The notes: generated from the letters alone by a model not told the origin. A DNA stretch of 64,000 bases from an uncultured Bacteroidota bacterium (GCA_903850915.1 CAINMV010000029.1:124001-188000); one strand, 5' to 3'. Positions 36,017 through 45,772 are shown, counted from the stretch's first letter. Numbers and translations: made by a program.

Positions 36017-37408
36017 TTAAATTAAATTAAAAACCCAACCATTCCAACCGATCGTAATGATTATTAGCATTAACAACACCAACAAGCTCTTTTGAAGTAA
36101 CGAAAGAGGAATTGCTGTTGAATCAGTTGAATTTCGCGTAAACATGGCTATTATTATTTTAAAGTAATAATAAACACCCACTAGAGATGCTAAAATAGCA
36201 ATGATTACCAACCATAGATATCCGTGATTTAATGCCATAAAGAGCATATTATACTTGGCAAAGAATCCACTTAATGGAGGAATACCAGCCATCGACAATA
36301 AAGCAATGGTCATTGTTCCAGCCAACAACGGATTTCGCTGTGCCAAGCCATTAAATACGCTAATATCATCGTCACCTGAAGCATTTTCAGAAACAATTTT
36401 TAGCACTAAAAAGGCGGCTAATGTTGTGAAAGAATAAGCTGTGGTATAAAAAAACAATGACTTTAAACTTGTTGCTTCCGAAAGGCATAATAATGCTAAA
36501 AGCATGAAACCGACATGAGAAATACTTGAATATGCTAAAAGTCGTTTTGCATTGGTTTGAAATACAGCTATGATATTGCCTATAAACAATGAAGCTATAA
36601 TTAAGATAAAGAATACGTTTTTATAGGATTCAATTGCGGTTGGAAATGCTGTGATGAACAAACGCATAAAAGCGGCTATCGCGGCCGTTTTAACAAAAGT
36701 AGCCATAAATGAGGTTACTGACGTTGGAGAGCCGCTATAAACATCAGGTGCCCAAAAATGGAAAGGAGCAGATGAAACTTTAAAGGCCATGGCTGCGATA
36801 AGCATTACAACACCGATTGTAAACATTGGAGTTATAGTAAAGTCCACCGAAGCAGTTTTCATGCGAACATCATATACATAAAAAGAACCTATAGACCCAT
36901 AAATAAGCGTGATTCCGAAAAGTAAAATGCCTGTTGCAAATGACCCCATCAAAAAGTATTTTAAGGTTGCCTCGTTGCTTCGCAAGCTCCTTTTGTTGCT
37001 TCCAGCCAAAACGTACATTGGAATAGATAAAATTTCGATTCCTAAAAACAACATCACAAAGTTAGTATAAGCAACCATACAGAAGCCTCCAACAATGGCA
37101 AATAAAATTAATGCCAAATGGTCTGTTTGATTGGTTTCATCCGAGAAGAAATTATAATTCACAAGCACCCAAACTAGTGCAATTATCGAAAGCAGCATCA
37201 TGAAGCATTTAGCATACAAATCAGATTCAATCATCCGTAGGGTGTCAGCATCATTATAATACGACGCGAGATCAAACTCCATAATGCCAACGACTATGTT
37301 GGCTGCCAAACCGGCAACTACTAAGGGAAGAATAAGCTTTTTGAAATTGAATATTTCAGCCAGAAGCGTTAATATCCCTAAACTTGCTACTATTATTATT
37401 TCGTTCAT
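36017..37408 (-). CDS. nuoN: NADH-quinone oxidoreductase subunit N
   Basis: Antiporter-like membrane subunit of Complex I in the inner membrane, part of proton pumping. About 14 hydrophobic helices in 463 residues. The conserved Proton_antipo_M signatures are visible: FLGIEILSIPMYVLAG near 120 and KVSSAPFHFWAPDVYSGSPT near 210 with the key Lys, and KRLLAYSSISHVGFMLLAL near 288. It is the last gene of nuoHIJKLMN, 32 bp after nuoM. Confidence 0.95.
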   Translation of the reverse strand: MNEIIIVASLGILTLLAEIFNFKKLILPLVVAGLAANIVVGIMEFDLASYYNDADTLRMIESDLYAKCFMMLLSIIALVWVLVNYNFFSDETNQTDHLALILFAIVGGFCMVAYTNFVMLFLGIEILSIPMYVLAGSNKRSLRSNEATLKYFLMGSFATGILLFGITLIYGSIGSFYVYDVRMKTASVDFTITPMFTIGVVMLIAAMAFKVSSAPFHFWAPDVYSGSPTSVTSFMATFVKTAAIAAFMRLFITAFPTAIESYKNVFFILIIASLFIGNIIAVFQTNAKRLLAYSSISHVGFMLLALLCLSEATSLKSLFFYTTAYSFTTLAAFLVLKIVSENASGDDDISVFNGLAQRNPLLAGTMTIALLSMAGIPPLSGFFAKYNMLFMALNHGYLWLVIIAILASLVGVYYYFKIIIAMFTRNSTDSTAIPLSLLQKSLLVLLMLIIITIGWNGWVFNLI

Positions 37409-37440
37409 TTTGAGTGTAATCGTATAACGTTCGTATTCCG

Positions 37441-38904
37441 TTAAAGTTTAGAATTCCATAGTGCATTCATCATTGTTTTCACCTCTAGCGCCGATAAATC
37501 AAGAATCAACTTAGGGAAAACGCCACACACTACAATTATAATTGCCACAATTCCGAGCAGTAAGGATTCTGATTTTGACAAAGCAGAAAATGCTTTTGTT
37601 TTTGATTTGGTTTCACCGAGCATAATAGCTTGATAACTTCGCAACATGTATACAGCCCCTAAAATAATGGTTAGCCCACCTATTGCAGCAAACCAGGCGT
37701 TATATTGAAAGATACCATTAAGTAACAAAAACTCTCCTACAAAACCATTCGTTAATGGCAGTGCCACACTACCCAACAAAATTATCAAATACCAAAAGGC
37801 AAATTTACTGTTGATGCTACGAATCCCGCCTAATTCAGTAATTGTATCCGTGCCTGTATTTCGTTGTAGAATATCGCAAATGAAGAACAATCCAACTACA
37901 TTTATACCATGTGCAAACATTTGAACTAAAGCTCCTTGTATGCTTTCCTCTTTATAGGCAAAAATACCGGCGCAGATTAGTCCAACATGAGCAATAGATG
38001 AATAGGCAATTAATCGCTTAAAATTAACCTGAACAATGGCAATTGCTGAAGCATATACTACACTTATCAGAGAAAGAATTATTACCGATGTAGAATAAGT
38101 AGAAACAGCATCCGGAACCATTGGAAGCAACCAACGAATTAATCCAAAGGTACCCATTTTAAGCATGATGCCTGACAGCAACATTGTTCCTTGTGTTGGT
38201 GCATTGGTATAGGTATCTGGTTGCCAGGTATGAAAAGGGAATATTGGCATTTTTATGGCAAACGCCAAAAACAAAAACCAGAACACCCAGGATTGTTGTA
38301 TAAAGGTCATACCCTCACCTGCCATATATAAATCCTGAAGTGCAAAAGAATGGTTTGGCGCATGCTGATAAAGAAAAATAAGCGCAACCAGCATAAACAA
38401 ACTACCCAAAAGTGTATAAATAAAAAACTTAAATGTGATGCGTTGGCGACCATCGCCACCCCAAACCAAACAAATAAAATATATTGGTATTAACGCTAGC
38501 TCCCAAAAAATATAGAACACCAACCCATCGGCAGCCATAAATACGCCCAATAGCGCAGACTGCATAAACAAAATTAACGCGAAATAGCCTTTAGGTTTAG
38601 AAACTTCACGATCGAACGTAGAAAAAACGATTAAAGGAAATAAGATATTGGTAAGCAATAACAATACCATGGCGATGCCATCAATTTTAAAGCTTAGGCT
38701 ACTTCCTAATGACGACAACCAAGGATGATTAAATGCCAATGTGCTACTCAAGCTATCGAGACGCAAGGTATTTAGCGACACCAGTATGGCAACTAAACTT
38801 AGTATAGAACTTGCAAAAGCAATATACTTACTTTGTTTACCAGGCATTGCAATAAGCAATAATGCCGAAACAAAAGGTAGGAATAAAAGGAGTAATGGAA
38901 ACAT
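37441..38904 (-). CDS. nuoM: NADH-quinone oxidoreductase subunit M
   Basis: Second antiporter-like subunit of the Complex I membrane arm, 487 residues with about 14 helices. Motifs: FYIFWELALIPIYFICLVWGG with the essential Glu near 135, FAIKMPIFPFHTWQPDTYTNAPTQ near 215, and FKRLIAYSSIAHVGLICAGI near 295. It starts 13 bp after the nuoL stop. Its core residues are all present, so the subunit should be functional. Confidence 0.96.
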   Translation of the reverse strand: MFPLLLLFLPFVSALLLIAMPGKQSKYIAFASSILSLVAILVSLNTLRLDSLSSTLAFNHPWLSSLGSSLSFKIDGIAMVLLLLTNILFPLIVFSTFDREVSKPKGYFALILFMQSALLGVFMAADGLVFYIFWELALIPIYFICLVWGGDGRQRITFKFFIYTLLGSLFMLVALIFLYQHAPNHSFALQDLYMAGEGMTFIQQSWVFWFLFLAFAIKMPIFPFHTWQPDTYTNAPTQGTMLLSGIMLKMGTFGLIRWLLPMVPDAVSTYSTSVIILSLISVVYASAIAIVQVNFKRLIAYSSIAHVGLICAGIFAYKEESIQGALVQMFAHGINVVGLFFICDILQRNTGTDTITELGGIRSINSKFAFWYLIILLGSVALPLTNGFVGEFLLLNGIFQYNAWFAAIGGLTIILGAVYMLRSYQAIMLGETKSKTKAFSALSKSESLLLGIVAIIIVVCGVFPKLILDLSALEVKTMMNALWNSKL

Positions 38905-38917
38905 TTCTATCTTCTTC

Positions 38918-40798
38918 TTATAATAAGTTAAACAGGCTAATAATTAAAAATGCAGCAATACTTAATACCATAGCAAATAAATAAAAGCCAGTGTATCCTG
39001 TTTGCAAGTAACGCAATTTGTCACCTCCCCAGTTTACCAACTTTCCAATGCCATCCACGCCACCGTCAATAACAAGTCGGTCGAATGCATTATAATATTG
39101 ACTAATAAAATTTAATGGCTTGGTAAAAAGTGTATTGTAGATTTCGTCGAAATAATAATTGTTTGCTAGCGTCTTTTTAAATCCAGTATAAACTCCTTCA
39201 AATTTATCATCCGCATAGAATTTTTTGGTTAGAAAATAAACAACAACAAGCCCTAAGCAAGTAACACCGAGCATTAGCCATTCTTTCATAGCTAAGCTCG
39301 CATCTTCATGCTTTAATGTTGGTGCGATTGAATTTAGAAACTCTTCAAATATAGGCTTCCCACCATAAATATGAGGCAATTGAACCAATCCACCCAGCAT
39401 ACTAAGTATTGCTAAAACAACTAATGGCATTGTCATTGAAGCTGGTGACTCATGAAGGTGATGCTCTTGCTCGTGAGTTCCTCTAAATGTTCCGAAAAAA
39501 GCAAGCATTAAAAGCCGCATCATATAAAATGCAGTTATAACAGCAACCGCAGCAGCGATATAAAAATACAATTTATTATGATAAAAAACACTCATTAATA
39601 TCTCATCTTTCGATACAAAACCAGATGTGAAAGGGAAGCCGGAAATGGCCAAAACACCGATTAAAAAAGTGATGAAGGTAAGTGGGATTTTTTTACGAAG
39701 ACCACCCATTTTTAACAGATCTTGCTCTCCACTCATAGCATGAATAACAGAACCTGCACCTAAGAATAATAATGCCTTAAAAAAAGCATGGGTCATCACA
39801 TGAAAAACGCCTGAGCTATACGCTCCGACACCAAGTGCCAAAAACATATATCCAAGTTGACTAAGCGTTGAATAGGCTAGAACTTTCTTTATGTCGTTTT
39901 GAAACAAGGCAATTGTGGCAGCTACAAAAGCGGTAATCAAACCAATAATGGCAATAAATTCGAGCGTAAAAGGCGCAAGGCTATAAATAAAATTACTTCT
40001 CACCACCATATATATACCCGCTGTAACCATTGTAGCAGCATGGATGAGCGCAGAAACGGGAGTTGGACCCGCCATAGCATCAGGCAACCAAGTATGAAGC
40101 GGAATTTGAGCACTTTTTCCCATTGCACCAATAAAAAGCAATAAGGTAGCCACTACTATAGTAGGATCTCCAACTTGAATTTCAGCTAGATGTGATTTGA
40201 TATCGATAAAGTTTAAAGTGCCAAATTTGGTATAAAGCAAAAATATTCCCAGCAATAAACCTAAATCACCGATACGATTCATGATAAAGGCCTTGTTCGC
40301 TGCTTTGTTATAAGCATCCACTTTATGCCAAAAACCAATGAGAAGGTAAGAACATAACCCTACTCCTTCCCATCCAATAAACATAACAAGATAGTTATTA
40401 CCCATTACAAGTAACAACATAAAAAAGATAAATAGGTTTAAATACGTGAAAAATCGATTATGTGCTATATCATCATGCATGTATCCTGAACTATAGATAT
40501 GAATTAACAATCCAACACCAGTTACTATAAGTAAAAAAATTGAGGTAAGGTGATCAACTAAAAACGCCAACTCAACTTTAAATGATCCTGCTTCAAACCA
40601 GTTAAACATTGTTACCGTGACGCTTTCCTCTGTTCCCAATTGAGCATTAAACACAAGGAGTGAAAAAACAAAAGAAACTGCAATTGCCGTGCAACCTATG
40701 ATTGCAGCCATTAGCTTCGATATATTATTTCCTGCTAATCCCAATACAGCAAAACCGATTAAGGGCATCAGGGGAATTAAAGGGATAAATTGTTCCAT
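38918..40798 (-). CDS. nuoL: NADH-quinone oxidoreductase subunit L
   Basis: Largest antiporter-like subunit, 626 residues, with the long lateral helix expected at the C-terminal end. Seen: FIGWEGVGLCSYLLIGFW near 143, KSAQIPLHTWLPDAMAGPTPVS near 230, KKVLAYSTLSQLGYMFLALGVG near 305, and a C-terminal amphipathic region before the last helix. A His-rich loop (HEQEHHLHES) lies near residue 445. Gene order and spacing follow the standard nuo operon. Confidence 0.96.
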   Translation of the reverse strand: MEQFIPLIPLMPLIGFAVLGLAGNNISKLMAAIIGCTAIAVSFVFSLLVFNAQLGTEESVTVTMFNWFEAGSFKVELAFLVDHLTSIFLLIVTGVGLLIHIYSSGYMHDDIAHNRFFTYLNLFIFFMLLLVMGNNYLVMFIGWEGVGLCSYLLIGFWHKVDAYNKAANKAFIMNRIGDLGLLLGIFLLYTKFGTLNFIDIKSHLAEIQVGDPTIVVATLLLFIGAMGKSAQIPLHTWLPDAMAGPTPVSALIHAATMVTAGIYMVVRSNFIYSLAPFTLEFIAIIGLITAFVAATIALFQNDIKKVLAYSTLSQLGYMFLALGVGAYSSGVFHVMTHAFFKALLFLGAGSVIHAMSGEQDLLKMGGLRKKIPLTFITFLIGVLAISGFPFTSGFVSKDEILMSVFYHNKLYFYIAAAVAVITAFYMMRLLMLAFFGTFRGTHEQEHHLHESPASMTMPLVVLAILSMLGGLVQLPHIYGGKPIFEEFLNSIAPTLKHEDASLAMKEWLMLGVTCLGLVVVYFLTKKFYADDKFEGVYTGFKKTLANNYYFDEIYNTLFTKPLNFISQYYNAFDRLVIDGGVDGIGKLVNWGGDKLRYLQTGYTGFYLFAMVLSIAAFLIISLFNLL

Positions 40799-40835
40799 CT
40801 TATTTTTTTATGATGAAGTATTCGCTGAGCGAATA

Positions 40836-41153
40836 CTAAAATTTAAGTTTATTTAAAGCGTCAATATCTGTAGTTTTGGTATTGCGATAAATCATCATCA
40901 GAATTGCCAATCCCACACTTACCTCTGCAGCTGCTACTGCCATAATAAAAAACACAAATACTTGAGCGTTGCTATCGCTATAATATCTTGAGAATGCAAC
41001 AAGCAATAAATTTACCGAATTGAGCATCAACTCAATACACATAAAAATAACCAAAGCGTTGCGACGGTATAAAACGCCAAGCACCCCAATACTGAAAAGC
41101 ATTGAGCAAAGCAGTATATAACTTGTTAGCGGAACTCCTTTTATTATTTCCAT
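40836..41153 (-). CDS. nuoK: NADH-quinone oxidoreductase subunit K
   Basis: Small three-helix membrane subunit, 105 residues, with the conserved Glu residues in FMCIELMLNSVNLLLVAF and VAAAEVSVGLAILMMIY that line the proton path. It lies between nuoJ and nuoL, 5 bp after nuoJ. Confidence 0.96.
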   Translation of the reverse strand: MEIIKGVPLTSYILLCSMLFSIGVLGVLYRRNALVIFMCIELMLNSVNLLLVAFSRYYSDSNAQVFVFFIMAVAAAEVSVGLAILMMIYRNTKTTDIDALNKLKF

Positions 41154-41158
41154 ACGTG

Positions 41159-41659
41159 TTAATGAATATTCTTTTTACTTAAAAATACGGCACCTACCAT
41201 TGCCGACAAAAACAAAACGGTCGAAATTTCGAATGGAACCATATAGGCTCCAAATAAAACATTGCCTAGCTTTTCAATCAATCCAATTCCATTATTACTG
41301 TACTCCGTTATTTCTCCTAATTCCGTTTCACGTAAAGCGGCAATTAATACCAAACCTAAAATGCCTCCACATACGGTAGCAGCAATTTTTATGATATTGC
41401 TTTTATGTGGTTCTACTTCCTTATTTAGATTTAGCATCATAATCACATAAATAAATAGCACCATAATTGCCCCTGCGTATACAATAACATGCACGGCACC
41501 AAGAAACTGAGCATTTAAAAGGAAATAGTGCCCTGCGGTTGCAAAAAAAGTGACAATCAGGTAGAGTGCACTATAAATTGGATTTTTACTAAACACCACA
41601 AGCAATGCGCAAAAAATGGCAGTGAAGGTGAGGAAGTAAAAAAGATATTGGGTTATCAT
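41159..41659 (-). CDS. nuoJ: NADH-quinone oxidoreductase subunit J
   Basis: Five-helix membrane subunit of 166 residues. The conserved helix with a pi-bulge is visible as VHVIVYAGAIMVLFIYVIMM near residue 57. It is followed by a less conserved soluble loop (NKEVEPHKSN) and two more helices (ending AMVGAVFLSKK). A 113-bp gap separates it from nuoI, longer than other gaps in this operon, in which I see no hairpin. Confidence 0.94.
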   Translation of the reverse strand: MITQYLFYFLTFTAIFCALLVVFSKNPIYSALYLIVTFFATAGHYFLLNAQFLGAVHVIVYAGAIMVLFIYVIMMLNLNKEVEPHKSNIIKIAATVCGGILGLVLIAALRETELGEITEYSNNGIGLIEKLGNVLFGAYMVPFEISTVLFLSAMVGAVFLSKKNIH

Positions 41660-41772
41660 GATTTAATCAGTTGCTAGTGAGTGGTTATCCCAAATTTAAA
41701 TTAATACTTTGAGTAGCCTATTGTCGAAGTTGAATTTCATTTTTAAAGTACTACTTAACATTCTGCACTAAA

Positions 41773-42345
41773 TTATATTGTTTTATTGTGAGCCTTCGAT
41801 GAATTATTTTTAAAATCTGCTAGGTTATTAGTCTGCCGTTTACTAACATCGACACGATGATCCATTTTCTCCACCAACCTATCTTTGCCATAAATGTAAT
41901 CTTCTCTTAAATAAGTCGTTGGTACAATTCTATCTGTAAGGAATATAGCTTCTTTCGGACACGCTTCTTCGCATAGACCGCAGAAGATACAGCGCAACAT
42001 ATTTATTTCATAGGTTGCTGCAAATTTCTCTTCACGATAAAGCTTTTCTTCACCTTGTTTGCGTTCTTCAGCCACCATGGTAATCGCTTCAGCCGGACAA
42101 GCAACGGCACATAAACCGCAAGCGGTACAACGTTCTGCACCCGCATCATCACGTTTTAAAACATGCTGACCTCGATAAACAGGCGCTATCGGACGTTGAA
42201 CTTCTGGATATTGAATAGTAGGCTTCTTTTTGAAAATATGACTAAACGTAATAATCATCCCTTTGATTATTCCAGGCAAATAAATACGTTCCATCCACGT
42301 CATTTTCGTGTCGGCTACTTGTTTACTTCTGTTGGTGAGTTGCAA
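41773..42345 (-). CDS. nuoI: NADH-quinone oxidoreductase subunit I
   Basis: Iron-sulfur subunit carrying clusters N6a and N6b, bound to the membrane arm. Two [4Fe-4S] motifs: CTACGLCAVACPAEAI and CIFCGLCEEACPKEAIF. The N-terminus is an amphipathic stretch with many basic residues. 190 residues is typical for Bacteroidota. It is the only peripheral-arm subunit in this cluster; the others (NuoB, C, D, E, F, G) and NuoA are not encoded in the window. Confidence 0.95.
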   Translation of the reverse strand: MQLTNRSKQVADTKMTWMERIYLPGIIKGMIITFSHIFKKKPTIQYPEVQRPIAPVYRGQHVLKRDDAGAERCTACGLCAVACPAEAITMVAEERKQGEEKLYREEKFAATYEINMLRCIFCGLCEEACPKEAIFLTDRIVPTTYLREDYIYGKDRLVEKMDHRVDVSKRQTNNLADFKNNSSKAHNKTI

Positions 42346-42394
42346 TTGAGTTAAGAATTACGATTTTAAACTTATGAATATTTATGTGGATTTA

Positions 42395-43432
42395 TTAGTT
42401 GAAAAATCCATTTTTAAAGCCAATAACGATTCCGGTAATAAACAAATTCAAAATCGCTAATGGGATTAGTGTTTTCCATCCAAGCTTCATTAACTGATCG
42501 TAGCGAAAACGAGGTATAGTCCAACGAACCCACATATAGAAGAAAATAAAGAAGAAAATCTTACCGAAAAACACAACAGTTTGAACTATTGATAAAGCAT
42601 TGCCTTCTATACCAAGACTATGTTGAAAAGGGAAGTTATATCCTCCAAAATACAACGTTGCAATTAGTGCTGAAGAAATGAACATATTAATATATTCAGA
42701 AAACAGATAAAAACCAAGTTTCATTGAAGAAAATTCAGTGTGATATCCTCCTACAAGTTCGCTTTCAGTTTCAGGCAAGTCAAATGGAGCACGATTAGTT
42801 TCTGCAAAGGCACAAACTAAAAAGATTAGAAACCCTAATGGCTGATAAACTATATTGGCCAAGCCTTCATCCTGCTGGCGAACAATCTCGCCGAGGCTAA
42901 GCGAACCTGTCATCATCACCAAAGCAATTAAGGCAAGTCCCATTGCTATTTCATAGCTTATCATTTGTGAGGAGGCACGCAAAGCGCCCAACAAAGAGTA
43001 TTTATTATTTGATGCCCAACCTCCAATCATAATGCCGTAGACACCAACAGAAACAACACCTAATAAATATAAAATACCAATATTAATATCCGTAACTTGT
43101 AATTTAAAAATGTAATCTCCAATTGTTAGATCGCCACCCCAAGGGATTACGGCTCCGGTCATTAAACACGTAAGCATAGCTATAGATGGGCCTAGAATAA
43201 AAAGTTGTTTATCCGCATTGCCTGGAATAAACTCTTCTTTAGTGAACATTTTTACACCATCAGCAAAGGGTTGGAACATCCCCAATGGCCCGGCGCGATT
43301 AGGACCATAACGGTCTTGCAAAACAGCAGCAACCTTTCGCTCAGCAAAAGTAGAATAAAGCGCAACGACTAACGTTACTGTAAAAACAGCGAGGATTAAA
43401 ATAATTTTATAAATGATCTCGGTACTCAGCAT
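42395..43432 (-). CDS. nuoH: NADH-quinone oxidoreductase subunit H
   Basis: Membrane subunit forming the quinone entry chamber, 345 residues, eight helices. Motifs: AERKVAAVLQDRYGPNRAGP near residue 30, FKLQVTDINIGILYLLGVVS, and AETNRAPFDLPETESELVGG near 210 with the acidic loop that contacts the quinone cavity. It is the first nuo gene here; normally it would follow nuoG, but here a glutathione peroxidase gene precedes it with a 59-bp gap. Confidence 0.96.
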   Translation of the reverse strand: MLSTEIIYKIILILAVFTVTLVVALYSTFAERKVAAVLQDRYGPNRAGPLGMFQPFADGVKMFTKEEFIPGNADKQLFILGPSIAMLTCLMTGAVIPWGGDLTIGDYIFKLQVTDINIGILYLLGVVSVGVYGIMIGGWASNNKYSLLGALRASSQMISYEIAMGLALIALVMMTGSLSLGEIVRQQDEGLANIVYQPLGFLIFLVCAFAETNRAPFDLPETESELVGGYHTEFSSMKLGFYLFSEYINMFISSALIATLYFGGYNFPFQHSLGIEGNALSIVQTVVFFGKIFFFIFFYMWVRWTIPRFRYDQLMKLGWKTLIPLAILNLFITGIVIGFKNGFFN

Positions 43433-43491
43433 GGCAATTTTATCTCTATATTTTAGTGCGAAATTTATAAACTATCATCAAACGCGAATGG

Positions 43492-44070
43492 TTAATTGTT
43501 TATCGCGGCAATAATTGCAGAATCCATTGGATCGGTCTTTGGTGAAAAGTACTGCACAAGTTCACCATTTTCGTTAATCAAATATTTCTGAAAATTCCAT
43601 TTTACTTCACTATCAATTTTCCCATTTACCGCCTTATGCGTTAACCACTCATACACATTATGTTGCTCATTACCTTTTACTTTAATCTTCTCAGTAAGTT
43701 GAAAAGTAACACCGTAGTTTTTGGTACAAAACTCTTGTATCTCTTGCGGAGAACCAGATTCTTGCATTGCAAACTGATTGCATGGAAAACCGATGATAAC
43801 TAATTTTGATTTATATTCTTGGGCTAGTTTCTCCAGATTGGCGTATTGTGGGGTATGTCCACAATGCGAAGCCACATTTACACATAGTACTTTTTTGCCT
43901 TTAAATTGGCTAAATAAAATTTCTTTGCCATCTAGTGAATTAATTTTTAGATCATAAAAAGACTTTAGATCCAAGAGCAACTCGCGCTCTCTTCTTTGCT
44001 GACGGCGAAGAAAAGTAAAGCTATATGTTATTGAGGCAAAGATTAAAATTATTACGAAATATTTGGTCAT
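43492..44070 (-). CDS. Glutathione peroxidase-family thiol peroxidase
   Basis: Peroxidase reducing hydroperoxides, most likely with thioredoxin as donor in Bacteroidota. An N-terminal hydrophobic segment (YFVIILIFASITYSFTF) acts as membrane anchor or signal. The catalytic Cys is in VASHCGHTPQYANL near residue 72, with FPCNQFAMQESG (Gln) near 107 and the Trp/Asn site in VKWNFQKYLI near 158. Cys replaces the selenocysteine of animal enzymes. It lies directly before nuoH in the same direction and may share transcripts with it, though a functional link is not established. Confidence 0.9.
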   Translation of the reverse strand: MTKYFVIILIFASITYSFTFLRRQQRRERELLLDLKSFYDLKINSLDGKEILFSQFKGKKVLCVNVASHCGHTPQYANLEKLAQEYKSKLVIIGFPCNQFAMQESGSPQEIQEFCTKNYGVTFQLTEKIKVKGNEQHNVYEWLTHKAVNGKIDSEVKWNFQKYLINENGELVQYFSPKTDPMDSAIIAAINN

Positions 44071-44164
44071 ATGCGGACTAAGTTTGGGTTATTATTTTAT
44101 GGTTTAAACGCAATAAAAAGTGGCTTTAATGAAGTATTTTGCCGGTTTTTCTTTAAATACTTCG

Positions 44165-44172
44165 CAAATATA
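44165..44172 (-). promoter_or_regulatory. -7 box TATATTTG upstream of the peroxidase gene
   Basis: The minus strand reads TATATTTGCG, an exact TAnnTTTG match, 95 bp before the ATG at 44070. The distance is larger than for other sites here. Confidence 0.45.
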
Positions 44173-44259
44173 GATTAAAGTTTATCTATTTTACATTGGG
44201 TATTCGTAATAAATATTCACAAATAGGTGGAGGTTAACCTTGTTATAGGTATAATACCT

Positions 44260-44733
44260 TTATTCTGTATGATGTGTAGGCTCTTTTAACATTTCGAGAT
44301 GTAAAAACTGATTTTCGTCATCACTTATTTTAAACAATCCTCCAATACCACCTGCAGCATTAGCGATGTGAATAGCATAGTTTTTCATACTACGATAATA
44401 ATGCAAACTAAAGTTATAAGGAAGCAAGAAAATCACGTCATTTAACTTGATTAAACGAGCCACGATAGCTTCATTTCTCTCCTTCTTAGCAATTGGTAAT
44501 ATCGACAACAGGTGATTGAAACGACGACTAAAATCGGGCTCTAATTCTTTATAAAACTCCTTTAAATCCGAATATTCACTGAATGTTTTCACATGAACTA
44601 CTTCCAAAGCGCGATCAATTTCAACCTTTTCGACATGGCCATCGGCACCGGCTATAAGCAATGCCACTAAGGCTGGACCATCAAATAGTTGTTCAACTTG
44701 CAAAACAGTTAGGTTCTCAAAATTAGGTATCAT
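44260..44733 (-). CDS. Uncharacterised helical protein, possibly TerB-like
   Basis: 157 residues, no signal peptide. Residues 20-50 (ALVALLIAGADGHVEKVEID) resemble the metal-binding start of TerB-like domains, with an ADGHVE stretch typical of that fold. The rest is helical and ends in an acidic segment (KISDDENQFLHLEML). The resemblance is by eye and not decisive. The gene is not in an obvious operon: the ribosomal terminator lies upstream and the peroxidase gene follows after 189 bp. A -7-like box lies 17 bp before its ATG. Confidence 0.6.
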   Translation of the reverse strand: MIPNFENLTVLQVEQLFDGPALVALLIAGADGHVEKVEIDRALEVVHVKTFSEYSDLKEFYKELEPDFSRRFNHLLSILPIAKKERNEAIVARLIKLNDVIFLLPYNFSLHYYRSMKNYAIHIANAAGGIGGLFKISDDENQFLHLEMLKEPTHHTE

Positions 44734-44749
44734 GGGTTTATTTTATTGG

Positions 44750-44757
44750 CGAAAATA
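44750..44757 (-). promoter_or_regulatory. Candidate -7 box TATTTTCG for the TerB-like gene
   Basis: The minus strand reads TATTTTCGCC, one base off TAnnTTTG, 17 bp before the ATG at 44733. Confidence 0.45.
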
Positions 44758-44926
44758 ATGAAATATAACAAACTGAAACTTGCTATTTATTATAATTCCA
44801 AAATCGTACTTTTATTAAACATGCATTAATTAAAGAGCTAATGCAAAAGATTGCAAGAAAGAAAAACAAAAATGTATAATTTGATGCAGGCAGTAATTTT
44901 GTTTAGCTATATTAAAATAGAGCATT

Positions 44927-44958
44927 AAAAAAGCCCAATCTTTAGATTGGGCTTTTTT
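44927..44958. terminator. Terminator ending the rpsL-rplC operon
   Basis: A perfect 14-bp stem with a 4-base loop: AAAAAAGCCCAATC (44927-44940), TTTA, GATTGGGCTTTTTT (44945-44958). T-runs occur on both strands. It begins 23 bp after the rplC stop and closes the ribosomal transcript before any further S10-cluster gene. Confidence 0.92.
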
Positions 44959-44980
44959 AATAATTCAACAACTTGAAATT

Positions 44981-45595
44981 TTATTTTTCTATGATTACAA
45001 AACTTCCTTTGTGTCCTGGAATTGCTCCCTTAATAACGATTAAATTGTGTTCTGTATTGATTTTAAGAATCTCCAAGTTTATTTTTTTGATACGATCACC
45101 ACCAGTACGACCTGCCATGCGCATTCCACGCATTACACGAGCTGGTTCTGATGATGCACCTAATGATCCTGGCGCACGCAAACGATCATGTTGACCGTGG
45201 GTTGTGCCTCCAACACCACCAAATCCGTGACGTTTTATAACACCTTGAAATCCTTTACCTTTTGAAGTACCAGTAACATCAACAAAATCTCCTTCAGCAA
45301 AAATATCGACTGAAATTGTATCTCCAGCATTGAATTTTTCTTCTGTTCTGAATTCTACAATTTTACGTTTTGGTGTTGTGTTTGCTTTAGCAAAATGTCC
45401 AACCATTGCTTTGGTTGTGTTTTTAACTTTCTTCTCTCCAAAAGCCAATTGGATAGCTTCGTATCCATCGTTCTCTTTTGTACGAACCTGTGAAATAACA
45501 CACGGTCCGGCTTGAATGATAGTGCACGGTAATGCTTTACCTGCTTCATTGTAGATAGTTGTCATTCCAACTTTAGTTCCAATAATTCCTGGCAT
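44981..45595 (-). CDS. rplC: 50S ribosomal protein L3
   Basis: Binds near the 3' end of 23S rRNA and helps start large-subunit assembly. Visible: [16 protein letters not shown] at the N-terminus, [17 protein letters not shown] near residue 112, and [11 protein letters not shown]-like [18 protein letters not shown] near 154. 204 residues is typical. It is the last gene of the operon; the next S10-cluster genes (rplD, rplW, rplB) are not adjacent. Confidence 0.96.
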   Translation of the reverse strand: MPGIIGTKVGMTTIYNEAGKALPCTIIQAGPCVISQVRTKENDGYEAIQLAFGEKKVKNTTKAMVGHFAKANTTPKRKIVEFRTEEKFNAGDTISVDIFAEGDFVDVTGTSKGKGFQGVIKRHGFGGVGGTTHGQHDRLRAPGSLGASSEPARVMRGMRMAGRTGGDRIKKINLEILKINTEHNLIVIKGAIPGHKGSFVIIEK

Positions 45596-45669
45596 AATTT
45601 AAAAATTTTAAAATGTAATTAATAGTATTAGGTTTTAATATCCGACATAGGTAACCTTATGCTGGGGGT

Positions 45670-45717
45670 ACTTATCGGTAAGTTAGGCAGCGAAACCCAT
45701 ACTTAAACGCTGTTAAC
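45670..45717 (-). promoter_or_regulatory. Structured leader between rpsJ and rplC
   Basis: The unusually long gap (177 bp) before rplC contains two adjoining inverted repeats: ACTTA/TAAGT with a 4-base loop at 45670-45683, and GTTA-CAGCG/CGCTG-TAAC with a small internal loop at 45682-45717. They may form an RNA leader for autoregulation, as known for several ribosomal operons, or processing sites. This is inference from base pairing only. Confidence 0.35.
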
Positions 45718-45772
45718 TTATTTTGAGAGAAAGAAAACAAGAATAGTAACGAAGAAATCGTATATACTAATC

